A DNA stretch of 64,000 nucleotides, from contig CAKSHJ010000001.1 in NCBI GenBank assembly GCA_934457095.1, positions 186,001 through 250,000 on the forward strand, in the 5' to 3' direction. The notes under the pieces are model-generated. The model worked only from the letters and a program-made list of their open reading frames with translations. It was not told the DNA's origin and ran no database searches. Positions 8,138 through 16,530 of this stretch are shown piece after piece. The DNA is from an uncultured Eubacteriales bacterium (GTDB lineage Bacteria; Bacillota; Clostridia; Oscillospirales; Acutalibacteraceae). The translations under genes and the position numbers were made by a program. How positions within the stretch are numbered: the first letter of the stretch is position 1; each line of letters begins with the position of its first letter.

Positions 8138-8932
8138 TCAAAATAAAATCGCTCCGTGTCCGCTATTCTCCCTTTGCGCTACCTGTATTTGATAATCAAT
8201 TCCTTGCTTTAATCCGTGCATCGTCAAAGCGCAAAGCGCTGTTTGTAACGCCAATTCCGGCGTGTTATTTTCGTGACTTAAATGTGCTAACAAAAACCTT
8301 GCAGTACCGCTTTGCGCAAGTTTTGGCAAAATTTCGGCGCAGGCCTCATTGGAAAGATGTCCGTAATTAGAAAGAATACGCTGCTTGAGCGCATAAGGAT
8401 AGCTACCGATTTTCAGCATACCCACATCGTGGTTCGATTCCAGCACAACAAAATCGCTACCTTCCAGATTTTCATATACCTGCGGTGTTATGTAACCCAA
8501 ATCGGTGGCAAATGCAAGGGTGCGGTCATCTGCTGTGGTAATATGGAAACCAATTCCCTCGGCACAATCGTGCTGAGTCGGAAAACTATAAACCCACATA
8601 CCCGCACATTCAATGCCGCGGCTATCTACCGTATGCACCGGAACACTTTCGGGCAATTCCCCTGCCTGTTCGACCGCACATAGTGTACCTTGAGAGGAAA
8701 AAACAGGAATTTTATATTTGCCGGCAAATACCCGTAGCCCTTTAATATGGTCTGTATGCTCGTGGGTAAGAAACACCGCCTGAATCGCTTCAATTGGAAT
8801 GTCATGTGCGTTTAACATTTGCTGCATTTGCTTGGCACTGCGCCCAATGTCAATTAAAATGCCGGCCTGTGCCGAGCCGATATAATAGCTATTTCCACTG
8901 CTTCCGCTGAATAACGGGCAAATTCTTGCCAT
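8138..8932 (-). CDS. MBL-fold metallohydrolase, YycJ/WalJ-like
   Basis: Metallo-beta-lactamase-fold hydrolase of 264 residues. The metal motif THEHTDH is at 56-62 (H57, H59, D61, H62). The N-terminal CPLFSGSSGNSYYIG is characteristic of the YycJ/WalJ/VicX group, which in other Firmicutes sits in the walRK operon and is implicated in DNA-replication or cell-wall control. No walRK genes are visible here. Clear GGAGG ribosome-binding site. The precise substrate is unknown. Confidence 0.88.
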   Translation of the reverse strand: MARICPLFSGSSGNSYYIGSAQAGILIDIGRSAKQMQQMLNAHDIPIEAIQAVFLTHEHTDHIKGLRVFAGKYKIPVFSSQGTLCAVEQAGELPESVPVHTVDSRGIECAGMWVYSFPTQHDCAEGIGFHITTADDRTLAFATDLGYITPQVYENLEGSDFVVLESNHDVGMLKIGSYPYALKQRILSNYGHLSNEACAEILPKLAQSGTARFLLAHLSHENNTPELALQTALCALTMHGLKQGIDYQIQVAQRENSGHGAILF

Positions 8933-8975
8933 AGATTCCTCCGCTGAATTGATAAACTTTACGCACTTAAAAATG

Positions 8976-9007
8976 GAAAAAGCCCATCGAAGTATGCTCG
9001 ACAGGCT
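8976..9007 (-). terminator. Intrinsic terminator after murA
   Basis: On the minus strand AGCCTGTCGA pairs over ten positions (two wobbles) with TCGATGGGCT, followed by TTTTTCC. It separates murA from the downstream hydrolase gene. Confidence 0.85.
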
Positions 9008-9037
9008 CTTGTTTCATGCGTTTTGCGGGCCATAAGC

Positions 9038-10321
9038 CTATATCACCTGAGATTGACCGCCCTCCGGCACATGCACCCGTTTAATGTTTGCGCCCAATTT
9101 TTGCAATTTTTCTACAATTTCCTCATAACCGCGCTCAATGTGGCGTACCTCTTCAATTTGGCTTACGCCGTTGGCGCACAAAGCAGCAATTATAACCGCT
9201 GCTCCGGCACGTAAATCCGTAGCCTTTACCGGAGCCGCATTGAGGCGCTCCACACCCTCAATCACGGCCAATTTACCGTCCACCGAAAACTGCGCACCCA
9301 TACGGCGCAATTCCTCCACATAACGGAAGCGACTATCCCAAATGCTTTCTGTCACAATGCTGGTTCCCTGCGCAATCGAAAGCAACACGGCAATTTGCGG
9401 CTGCATATCGGTAGGAAAACCCGGATGAGGCATTGTTTTTACATTGCATTTTTGCAGAACTCCCGTGCGGCAAATCCGAACAGAATCGTCAAATTCCTCC
9501 ACGGTAACGCCCATCTCCACCAATTTTGCAGAAATAGATTCTAAATGCTTGGGAATGACATTTGCAACAATGGCATCTCCGCCGGTAGCCGCAATGGCCG
9601 CCATATAAGTGCCCGCCTCAATCTGGTCCGGAATAATCGAGTACGCCGTGCCGCGTAAATGCTCCACGCCGTAAATTTTAATGACATCTGTACCCGCACC
9701 GCGAATATCTGCGCCCATAGAACTCAGAAAATTTGCAAGGTCTACAATATGCGGCTCCTTGGCAGCGTTCTCAATGACGGTAAGCCCCTTAGCCTTTACC
9801 GCGGCAAGCATAGTATTAATGGTTGCGCCAACCGAAACCACATCCATATAAACATTGTTGCCGCACAATTCCTCCGCTTGCACATCTATCATGCCGCCGT
9901 CCATGCTGTAAACTGCACCCAAAGCAGAAAAACCTTTCAAATGCTGGTCAATCGGCCGCACCCCGAAGTCACAACCGCCCGGCAAAGATACCACCGCATG
10001 ATGAAAGCGCCCCAACAGCGCACCCAGTAAGTAGTAAGAACCACGCATATGTCTTGCAAGCTCGTAGGAAGCCGTACAGGAATGAATTGGTCTTGGGTCA
10101 ATTTCGATAGTAGATTTATTGATGCGTTTGATAATTGCGCCCATACCGTGAATGATATGCAGCATATCGTTGACATCTGTAATATTCGGTACATTTTCAA
10201 TGCGGCAAATATCGTCCGACAAAATTGCCGCAGGTATAATAGCAATGGCTGCATTTTTTGCACCGCTCACGGTAACCGTACCTCTTAGCGGTATGCCTCC
10301 CGCAACTACATATTTTTCCAA
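9038..10321 (-). CDS. murA: UDP-N-acetylglucosamine 1-carboxyvinyltransferase
   Basis: First committed step of peptidoglycan synthesis: transfers enolpyruvate from PEP to UDP-GlcNAc in the cytoplasm. About 427 residues. Visible are VSGAKNA with the catalytic Lys near the N-terminus, and PGGCDFGVRPID, whose Cys is the residue attacked by fosfomycin, so a fosfomycin-sensitive form is expected. I place the start at a TTG giving MEKYVVAGG, because it matches the usual MurA N-terminus and has GGGG 9 nt upstream. A TTG five codons earlier (10336) is the alternative. Confidence 0.95.
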   Translation of the reverse strand: MEKYVVAGGIPLRGTVTVSGAKNAAIAIIPAAILSDDICRIENVPNITDVNDMLHIIHGMGAIIKRINKSTIEIDPRPIHSCTASYELARHMRGSYYLLGALLGRFHHAVVSLPGGCDFGVRPIDQHLKGFSALGAVYSMDGGMIDVQAEELCGNNVYMDVVSVGATINTMLAAVKAKGLTVIENAAKEPHIVDLANFLSSMGADIRGAGTDVIKIYGVEHLRGTAYSIIPDQIEAGTYMAAIAATGGDAIVANVIPKHLESISAKLVEMGVTVEEFDDSVRICRTGVLQKCNVKTMPHPGFPTDMQPQIAVLLSIAQGTSIVTESIWDSRFRYVEELRRMGAQFSVDGKLAVIEGVERLNAAPVKATDLRAGAAVIIAALCANGVSQIEEVRHIERGYEEIVEKLQKLGANIKRVHVPEGGQSQVI

Positions 10322-10432
10322 TAAAACACGCCCCAATCATTATGTTCTATTTCAAGCTAAACGATTATTTGTTCATTTGTATATTCCACGCGTATTTTTC
10401 TATCCATAACGTATGAAAAACTATTCTTAATA

Positions 10433-10461
10433 AGCATAATATATTGACAGAAAAAAGTCAA
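10433..10461 (-). promoter_or_regulatory. Sigma-A-type promoter upstream of murA
   Basis: TTGACT, a 17-nt spacer and TATGCT on the minus strand. The -35 lies in a small inverted repeat (TTGAC and GTCAA) that could be an operator. About 100 nt of untranslated leader follow, in which I see no further feature. Confidence 0.65.
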
Positions 10462-10524
10462 TCTTTCCTTGCGAAAATATTTGTAAAAACAAGCTTTTTA
10501 CGCATCTGTATTATCATATCACAA

Positions 10525-10558
10525 ATAAAAAAAGCTTTGCAGTTTTTGCTGCAAAACT
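10525..10558 (-). terminator. Intrinsic terminator after the M23 peptidase gene
   Basis: A ten-pair stem AGTTTTGCAG with CTGCAAAGCT (one wobble) and a run of seven T on the minus strand, just past the stop codon. Confidence 0.9.
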
Positions 10559-10569
10559 TTTGTAAAAGC

Positions 10570-12096
10570 TTACGGGTTTACATAATTGAGCGGGTTGACG
10601 CTTACACCATTTTTGAAAACCTCAAAATGCAGATGCGCACCGTCGGAATTACCTGTGCTTCCGATTTTTGCAATCGGCTGACCCTTTGTAACCTTTTCTC
10701 CAGCACTTACAAGCATCACACTGGTATGCGCGTACATCGTTTTCAGACCGTTGCCGTGATTAATCATAATATATTTTCCGTAACCGGAACCGTCTATTTT
10801 TGCAAACTCCACCGTACCGGCATCCGCTGCAACAATCGTATGACCGTAAGCGGCACCGTTTGCAATGTCAATGCCCTTGTGACTGTAACCGCTCCTGTAA
10901 CCATAACTGCTGCTCACCATATGAATCGTTGGCACCGGCCAAGCCAAACTGCCGCTGCTCACACCCGGAATGCTACCCGGTACAATAGTTTTATTGCCCT
11001 TAACTACAACTTTTGTAACCGGTTCCTTAGTCACCGTAGTTGAAACATTGGTACGCTCTACCTCTTTACCGTTATAATACGTTACCACATCCACATAAGA
11101 AGCGCTGCCCTCTTCCCCAGCTGTTTCCACCTTGGAGTAATCGGTATATTGCGTGTCATCCTTGCGAATTTCCGTTTCATAGTCAATGGTTTTTTCGTAA
11201 GCTTCCTCTTTCACCACAGTAATATTCAGCAGAGATTTTTTTGCAATCACACTTAATTTCATACCGTTTTGCAACGGGGTATTTACATTAAAATTCAGCG
11301 CTTTGAGTTCACTGACCGTGGTACCGAATTTTTCCGCAAGACTTTCCCAACTGTCCTGCTCGGCAACCGTATAGGAAATCGGTTTGCCCGAAAGCCCCGT
11401 AAGCTGCGCCTTTACGGTCTCAACAGGAGCAATGCAGGAAACCGGGTAAATATCGACTTGAACCTGAATCTCCTCTGCAAATGCTGCAGAGCGACAAGTC
11501 TGAGGCGTATTGCTGCTGAGCAAATCCTGTAACATATTCTGCAAATCTGCTTCACTTTCCGCTGCCGCAATAAAATCTCCGTTCACATATACGCCAAAAG
11601 CCTCCTTGCTTGCGCCGGTGCAAATCACCGCATTTTTCGTATCAAACGTCAATAAAGACTGCTGAGGATACAATAACAAAGCATTCTCCTGCGCGTTATC
11701 GGCCATACGCTGACTCACAACCTCAAAGGGTTGTCCGTAAATTGCCTGCTGCTCCTGAGCATAGGCTTGTACACCGCTTACGGGCGACATTGCAAAGCCA
11801 ACCGACAAACCAATTGCCGCCATACCTGCAAGCGGCATGACCGTATAATACAATTTATGGTTTGCCAATTTTCTTCGTATGGCCTGCACCGATGAAGCTT
11901 GCCCTGCCACAGCATTATGCGCAAAAAAAGCAAGATGCTCGGAAATTTCCTGACCGGCAAAGGCGCACACGGTTTGGGTAAAGCAAACCGCAAACCGTCC
12001 CCGCTCTTTGCAGGCGCGGTAAATCTTTCGCATTTTGGGTACATATTTAAATTTTACATGACCGGACTCTATATTTTGAAACTGAAAATGTTTCAT
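10570..12096 (-). CDS. M23 metalloendopeptidase with LysM and G5 domains
   Basis: Cell-wall hydrolase of 508 residues. A cytoplasmic N-terminal region of about 85 residues precedes one membrane segment (about 87-105). Then come a LysM domain (about 243-287, peptidoglycan binding), a G5 domain (about 290-365) and a C-terminal peptidase M23 domain (about 400-505). The last carries HKGIDIA and HLHFE zinc motifs, complete as in active LytM-type endopeptidases that cut stem-peptide cross-links. Start at the internal ATG (MKHFQF) because AGAGGAAG precedes it by 9 nt; the longest frame adds 11 residues without an RBS. It lies downstream of luxS with its own promoter. Confidence 0.9.
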   Translation of the reverse strand: MKHFQFQNIESGHVKFKYVPKMRKIYRACKERGRFAVCFTQTVCAFAGQEISEHLAFFAHNAVAGQASSVQAIRRKLANHKLYYTVMPLAGMAAIGLSVGFAMSPVSGVQAYAQEQQAIYGQPFEVVSQRMADNAQENALLLYPQQSLLTFDTKNAVICTGASKEAFGVYVNGDFIAAAESEADLQNMLQDLLSSNTPQTCRSAAFAEEIQVQVDIYPVSCIAPVETVKAQLTGLSGKPISYTVAEQDSWESLAEKFGTTVSELKALNFNVNTPLQNGMKLSVIAKKSLLNITVVKEEAYEKTIDYETEIRKDDTQYTDYSKVETAGEEGSASYVDVVTYYNGKEVERTNVSTTVTKEPVTKVVVKGNKTIVPGSIPGVSSGSLAWPVPTIHMVSSSYGYRSGYSHKGIDIANGAAYGHTIVAADAGTVEFAKIDGSGYGKYIMINHGNGLKTMYAHTSVMLVSAGEKVTKGQPIAKIGSTGNSDGAHLHFEVFKNGVSVNPLNYVNP

Positions 12097-12159
12097 GTTG
12101 TGAATCTTCCTCTCATTGTGAACATGCATCGGTTACATTCATGTAATTTATTCTTTAAT

Positions 12160-12188
12160 ATATTACTACAAAAATTACAAACCTGCAA
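12160..12188 (-). promoter_or_regulatory. Promoter of the M23 peptidase gene
   Basis: TTGCAG, a 17-nt spacer and TAATAT on the minus strand, 63 nt before the chosen start. Both boxes are near consensus. Confidence 0.55.
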
Positions 12189-12234
12189 CCTTATTCACAA
12201 AAAATTTCAAATTCACATGTATTTTCACCAAAAA

Positions 12235-12690
12235 TTATTTGTATTTCAGTCTATCTGTTGTGTAATTTGTGATTATTGGTAAAAATTCACTTGCCTGTCG
12301 CTTCGCCTCCTCCAAATCATGCTCCAAATAATTGCCGCATTCCACCGCAGTATTTCCCGGAATTTCCCCCTCATAATCCGCAATTTCCCGCATAACCCGC
12401 TCAATCAGCGCAATCACATCCTGCGCACGCATATCCCTTACCAAAAAATAAAAACCGGTACGACAGCCCATAGGCCCAAAATAAATAATCCGATCCTCAA
12501 ACTCGGAATTGCGGGAAATAGTAGCAAATAAATGCTCTATGGTGTGTATCGCGGCCATAGGTAAAAACGGCGGTATATTCGGCTTTTTCATGCGAATATC
12601 ATAAGTTACAATGTCGCCGTCCACACGCGAGGTATAAATCCCCGGCTGTAATTTGGTATGGTCTACGCAAAAACTTGCAATTCGTTTCAT
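12235..12690 (-). CDS. luxS: S-ribosylhomocysteine lyase LuxS
   Basis: Splits S-ribosylhomocysteine into homocysteine and the AI-2 precursor DPD, part of the activated methyl cycle and the source of AI-2 signal. It is 151 residues, typical. The metal site is H49 and H53 in HTIEH plus C118 in VECGNYLEHD; catalytic residues are E52 and C76 in GPMGCRTGFY. All are present. No Pfs/MTA nucleosidase gene is nearby. Confidence 0.97.
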   Translation of the reverse strand: MKRIASFCVDHTKLQPGIYTSRVDGDIVTYDIRMKKPNIPPFLPMAAIHTIEHLFATISRNSEFEDRIIYFGPMGCRTGFYFLVRDMRAQDVIALIERVMREIADYEGEIPGNTAVECGNYLEHDLEEAKRQASEFLPIITNYTTDRLKYK

Positions 12691-12727
12691 CCGTCTTAGG
12701 CTCCTTCAATATCGTTTTTGTTCTTCC

Positions 12728-12736
12728 AGTATAACA
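12728..12736 (-). promoter_or_regulatory. Extended -10 promoter candidate for luxS
   Basis: TGTTATACT on the minus strand matches an extended -10 (TG-N-TATACT), 38 nt before luxS. No convincing -35 accompanies it. Confidence 0.4.
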
Positions 12737-12771
12737 TAAAAAAGAAAAATTAAAAAGTCCGCCCTCCCATT

Positions 12772-13635
12772 TTACAGCTGCATAAGCGCCTGTATATCGC
12801 CCGGCAGCGCAGCAGTAAATTCCATAGCTTTACCCATAACCGGGTGAGCAAATTGCACCTTAGAGCAACAAAGCGCCTGCCGGCTTATATCCGTCAAACT
12901 GCCGCCATACATGTCGTCGCCCGCCAGAGGATAACCCAAATGCGCAAAATGTACGCGAATTTGGTGAGTGCGCCCAGTTTCCAAAGAAATACGCAGCAAG
13001 GTATACCTGTTGGTCTGTGCAATTGCCCGCCAATGCGTAACGGCAAATTGACCGCCTGGCACAACCTCTCTTTGAATCGTATAGCCGGGCTTTAACGCAA
13101 TGGGTGCACAAATCGTTCCCTGCCCTGTTAAAACTCCCTCGCATACTGCCGTATATTCTTTTGTAATCGCCTTGCTGAGCCTTGCTGCGGCGTAACCGTG
13201 CTTTGCAATCACCATCAGTCCTGAGGTATCTTTATCCAGACGGTAAACTGGGTAAAACCCCAATTGCAGTCCTTGCGTTTTGTAATAATACTGCAACGCA
13301 TTTGCAAGACTGTCTCTGTCATGACCCGCTGTGGGATAGACCGGCATTGCATAGGCTTTTTCTATTACAAGCAGGTCAACGTCCTCATACATAATTGAAA
13401 GCGGCAGCTCTACCGGTTCTATATGCGGTTGGCAAGCCGGCAAATTAACGCATACCAAATCGCCCGCTTTGAGCAGGTCGTTGGCTTTTCCATGTTCGCC
13501 GTTAATGGTCAGTCCCATCGGTATGCGCTTTTGTTTGGTCAACAGCCTTGCAGATAATTGACAGTAGCTGCGTAAAAACACTTTTAAGGTTACCCCCACC
13601 CATTCCTGCGTAACGGTAAAGTTCAATGTTCTCAT
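12772..13635 (-). CDS. RluA-family pseudouridine synthase
   Basis: Converts uridines to pseudouridine in rRNA. It is 287 residues. An N-terminal S4-like RNA-binding part (about 10-70) is followed by the synthase domain with catalytic Asp D134 in YRLDKDTSGLMVIAK, and LETGRTHQIRVH further on. This is the RluA/RluC/RluD group; the target base cannot be read from sequence. I start at the internal ATG (MRTLNF) because GGGAGGA lies directly upstream, 11 codons inside the longest frame. It follows the ilvE terminator. Confidence 0.92.
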   Translation of the reverse strand: MRTLNFTVTQEWVGVTLKVFLRSYCQLSARLLTKQKRIPMGLTINGEHGKANDLLKAGDLVCVNLPACQPHIEPVELPLSIMYEDVDLLVIEKAYAMPVYPTAGHDRDSLANALQYYYKTQGLQLGFYPVYRLDKDTSGLMVIAKHGYAAARLSKAITKEYTAVCEGVLTGQGTICAPIALKPGYTIQREVVPGGQFAVTHWRAIAQTNRYTLLRISLETGRTHQIRVHFAHLGYPLAGDDMYGGSLTDISRQALCCSKVQFAHPVMGKAMEFTAALPGDIQALMQL

Positions 13636-13654
13636 AATTCCTCCCATATACAGC

Positions 13655-13677
13655 AAAAAAGGCGGCAACAGCCACCT
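13655..13677 (-). terminator. Terminator after ilvE
   Basis: AGGTGGC pairs with GCCGCCT (one wobble) around TGTT, and TTTTT follows on the minus strand. Leakage would continue into the RluA-family gene. Confidence 0.75.
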
Positions 13678-13689
13678 CTTATTGGTTTG

Positions 13690-14760
13690 CTATTTTACCT
13701 CCACGGTCCAGTGCATGGCGTCCTCTAATTCCCCCCACTGAATCCCGGTCAGCGTATCATACAGCCGTTGAGAGAGTGCGCCGATTTTACCGTTGTTAAT
13801 TTCCATAATACGGTCTCCCCACTTGAGCTGACCAATGGGAGAAATTACGGCGGCAGTGCCGGTTCCGAAAGCCTCTTTGAGCGTACCGTTTTGGTAAGCA
13901 TTGTAAATTTCCTCAATGGAAACCGCCCGCTCTGCCACCTGCATACCCCATGATTTGAGAATTTCAATGGCGGACATTCTGGTAATACCGGGCAAAATAG
14001 AGCCCTGTAAGGCAGGGGTTACAATTTCGTTCCCCAGTACAAAAAATACATTCATCGTGCCTACTTCTTCAATGTATTTGCGCTCTATACCGTCCAGCCA
14101 CAAAACTTGCGTATAATGCTGTTCCTCGGCTTCGTCCTGCGCCTTGAGCGACGCTGCGTAATTACCGCCGGTTTTGGCATAGCCCATACCGCCTTTTACT
14201 GCGCGCACATAGTTGTTTTCCACATAAATTTTCACCGGATTCAAACCTTCAGGGTAATAATTTCCAACGGGCGAGCAAATCACCATAAACATTAAATGCT
14301 TACCCGGATGCACGCCAACCTGTGCATCGGTTGCAAAGATAAACGGCCGAATATATAAGGAAGTTCCCTGTGCGCTCGGTACCCAGTCTTTTTCAATCGA
14401 AACCAGTTTTTCAATACATTGCAAGGCAAAAACCTCGTCTAATTTGGGAATACACAGCCGCTCATTAGAAATATTCAACCGCGCCATATTCTTCTCGGGC
14501 CGAAAAAGCAAAATACGGTTATCGCGGGTGCGATAGGCCTTCATACCCTCAAACACGGTTTGTCCGTAGTGTAAGCACATCGCAGATGGCTCCAACGCAA
14601 TCGGCCCATACGGCACAATACGTGCATTATGCCACCCCTGCCCCTCATCGTAATTCATAATGAACATATGGTCGGTAAAAACAGAGCCAAACCCAAGTTT
14701 ATTGGTATCTGTTGGCTTTGATTTGGGGTGCTTTGTCAATTCTACTGTAATTTCCTGCAT
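13690..14760 (-). CDS. ilvE: Branched-chain amino acid aminotransferase
   Basis: PLP enzyme interconverting leucine, isoleucine and valine with their 2-oxo acids. It is 356 residues, of the longer class (BCAT-II-like). PLP-binding Lys is K196 in GYAKTGGNYAASL. LHYGQTVFEGMKAYR and the phosphate-binding GTGTAAVISPIG are present. The start MQEITVELT is chosen because AGAAGGG lies 9 nt upstream; the longest frame adds 11 residues. A consensus promoter sits about 40 nt upstream, and the leader is too short to hold a T-box. Confidence 0.96.
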   Translation of the reverse strand: MQEITVELTKHPKSKPTDTNKLGFGSVFTDHMFIMNYDEGQGWHNARIVPYGPIALEPSAMCLHYGQTVFEGMKAYRTRDNRILLFRPEKNMARLNISNERLCIPKLDEVFALQCIEKLVSIEKDWVPSAQGTSLYIRPFIFATDAQVGVHPGKHLMFMVICSPVGNYYPEGLNPVKIYVENNYVRAVKGGMGYAKTGGNYAASLKAQDEAEEQHYTQVLWLDGIERKYIEEVGTMNVFFVLGNEIVTPALQGSILPGITRMSAIEILKSWGMQVAERAVSIEEIYNAYQNGTLKEAFGTGTAAVISPIGQLKWGDRIMEINNGKIGALSQRLYDTLTGIQWGELEDAMHWTVEVK

Positions 14761-14798
14761 GGAAAAACGCCCTTCTTTCGCTTTGGTTTTCAACTGCT

Positions 14799-14827
14799 AT
14801 TGTACCACTAAATACCTGTATTTTCAA
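14799..14827 (-). promoter_or_regulatory. Sigma-A promoter of ilvE
   Basis: TTGAAA, a 17-nt spacer and TACAAT on the minus strand; both boxes match 5 of 6 or better. The -35 lies just past the stop of the upstream methylase gene. Confidence 0.75.
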
Positions 14828-14855
14828 GCAGTTTGCACAGAAAACAAATCAAAAC

Positions 14856-16190
14856 CTATGAAAAATTACGCAAACCCTTAGGGTATTTATTTTTCAGTCT
14901 ACCTCCGGAACTTTTTCCAAAGCCGGTCAAAACGCCCTCCACCGCCACGCCGGTAAAGCCGCTGTATTCTGCTGAAATTGCAAGCTCTTCGCCCCGCAAA
15001 AAGCGCTGTGTCAACGGGTCGTCATTGGCAAGATGCAGCACCTGTGTCAATTCCTGTGGTTTTGCCGCCATAAATAAAGCATGCGCAGGCTCAATGCGGT
15101 TGGTCTTGCCCTCCCCCAGCAATACCCCTGCGCGCAATACCCCCAACCCCTCCAATTGCGGCAGGTCTTGCGGCGGCAATACAAATTGCTCTTTTATTTG
15201 TAAAATTTCTTCTGTCCATGCCCCCTGTAAAAGCGTATGCAATAATTCTGCTGCCTGCTTCAGCATTGGCGTCTGTTTATAAGAAAATGTCGGAGCGCTG
15301 CAAGAATTCTCCGCTACTCTCCGCATTTTAGCTACAAAATGACCGTCTCCACCATGCATAGGGTAAATGCGCCGTGTTTGAGTAAGCCCAATGCCCGGCA
15401 TACCGAATGTAACACCGCAATCCTCTAATACAAATTGCGGATTACGCTGCAAAAAAGCGCTCACGGTGTCTTCGTTTTCCTCTTTCGAAAAGGTACAGGT
15501 GGAATAAACCAAAATACCGTTTTGTTTCACCGCCTGCGCAGCGCAGTCCAAAATCGCTGCCTGTCGTACCGCGCACGCCTGCACATGCGCTATGCTCCAG
15601 TCTGCAATGGCCTGCACATCTCTGCGAAACATGCCCTCCCCGGAACACGGTGCGTCTACCAACACCTTGTCAAAAAAGCCCGCAAGCCGTTTGCAAAGCA
15701 CCTCTGGCCGACAGGACGACACTACGGCATTGCGCACACCCAGTCGCTCTATATTAGAAAGCAAACTGTGCGCACGGTTTTTGACCACTTCATTTGCCCA
15801 AAGCAAGCCGTTTCCGTCAAGCTCCCCTGCAATTTGCGTGGATTTGCCGCCCGGAGCCGCACAAACGTCTAGTATACGCTCCCCCGGCCTTGGGTTCAGC
15901 ACCGTTACCGCCGAAGCCGCCGAGGGCTCCTGCGCATAAAATGCGCCGGCGTGATGCAGCGGCAGCATACCTACCTTTTGATTAGTCTCTATATAATAAG
16001 AAAGCGGTGAAAACGGTGTCGGCGAAAGTGAAAAGGGCAAATTTCGTTCCAAAATCGCATAGGTACTTTTGAGCGGATTGACCCGCACACCTTTCAGGGC
16101 GGGCAACTCATAGCTTTTTAAAAAATCCGTGTAATCCCCGCCCAAAAGCGTTTTCATTCTGTTTGTAAAATCGACCGGTAATTTCAGCAA
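14856..16190 (-). CDS. RsmF/NOL1-NOP2 family rRNA cytosine-C5 methyltransferase
   Basis: S-adenosylmethionine-dependent 5-methylcytosine methyltransferase for rRNA, about 444 residues. An N-terminal RNA-binding segment precedes the Rossmann domain with DVCAAPGGKSTQ, DAPCSGEGMFRR (Cys near 182) and the catalytic YSTCTFSKEENE (Cys near 232). A C-terminal PUA-like extension (about 300-444) matches the RsmF architecture. Start: the TTG after GGAG with an 8-nt gap (MLKLPVDF); a TTG five codons further upstream is the alternative. The target base is not readable from sequence. Confidence 0.9.
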   Translation of the reverse strand: MLKLPVDFTNRMKTLLGGDYTDFLKSYELPALKGVRVNPLKSTYAILERNLPFSLSPTPFSPLSYYIETNQKVGMLPLHHAGAFYAQEPSAASAVTVLNPRPGERILDVCAAPGGKSTQIAGELDGNGLLWANEVVKNRAHSLLSNIERLGVRNAVVSSCRPEVLCKRLAGFFDKVLVDAPCSGEGMFRRDVQAIADWSIAHVQACAVRQAAILDCAAQAVKQNGILVYSTCTFSKEENEDTVSAFLQRNPQFVLEDCGVTFGMPGIGLTQTRRIYPMHGGDGHFVAKMRRVAENSCSAPTFSYKQTPMLKQAAELLHTLLQGAWTEEILQIKEQFVLPPQDLPQLEGLGVLRAGVLLGEGKTNRIEPAHALFMAAKPQELTQVLHLANDDPLTQRFLRGEELAISAEYSGFTGVAVEGVLTGFGKSSGGRLKNKYPKGLRNFS

Positions 16191-16211
16191 AGGTATCAAC
16201 TCCAAAAATAT

Positions 16212-16241
16212 GTATAAATCAAAATCAAATCAGCCATACTA
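16212..16241 (+). promoter_or_regulatory. Sigma-G-type (forespore) promoter
   Basis: GTATA (within TGTATA), an 18-nt spacer and CATACTA. The -10 is an exact match to the B. subtilis sigma-G consensus CATACTA, and the -35 fits G-H-A-T-R. It points at the Asn/Gln-rich microgene 25 nt downstream. Confidence 0.6.
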
Positions 16242-16265
16242 CGGTTATAAGGGGGTGAATTTGGA

Positions 16266-16421
16266 ATGGATAAACAAAACGCACAAAACAAAAAGAACAC
16301 ATCGCATGAAAACTGCAGTCATTCTCAAAATGCGCAAAACACAAACTCTCAAACCCAAAGCCAAAATGAAAGTCAAAACCAAAACGCACAAAACAGAAAA
16401 AATAACTCTCAAAGCAACTAA
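16266..16421 (+). CDS. Asn/Gln-rich 51-residue protein, candidate gamma-SASP-like spore protein
   Basis: A small gene hidden under a longer spurious frame. The start has an excellent ribosome-binding site (GGGGGTG, 8 nt gap). Of 51 residues, 14 are Asn, 11 Gln and 8 Ser (about 65%). There is one Cys and no hydrophobic stretch. The pentapeptide QNAQN occurs three times, at 4-8, 21-25 and 39-43, and an intrinsic terminator follows. Repeats and composition recall gamma-type small acid-soluble spore proteins (amino-acid stores) and B. subtilis minor SASPs. With the sigma-G-type promoter this suggests forespore expression. I recognise no exact family; the function is inferred. Confidence 0.7.
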   Translation: MDKQNAQNKKNTSHENCSHSQNAQNTNSQTQSQNESQNQNAQNRKNNSQSN

Positions 16422-16440
16422 CCTGCAAAAGCTACGCTTG

Positions 16441-16481
16441 GAAAACCGTGGGATTTTAATCACAAATCCGACGGTTTTCTT
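16441..16481 (+). terminator. Terminator after the Asn/Gln-rich microgene
   Basis: GAAAACCGT and GGATT pair with AATCC and ACGGTTTTC, and a T-rich tail follows, 20 nt past the stop codon. Confidence 0.85.
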
Positions 16482-16506
16482 GCCTTATACCCCAAACTGC
16501 AAAGAG

Positions 16507-16530
16507 AAAACCCGCCGTTTATTGGCGGCG
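16507..16530 (-). terminator. Terminator overlapping the end of yitT
   Basis: On the minus strand CGCCGCC, a six-base loop containing the TAA stop, GGCGGG and TTTT. The last codons of the gene form the 5' arm. Confidence 0.75.

Noticed and set aside
14761..14855. T-box leader for ilvE
   Set aside because: The promoter is about 40 nt from the start, leaving no room for a T-box, and no terminator/antiterminator lies in front.
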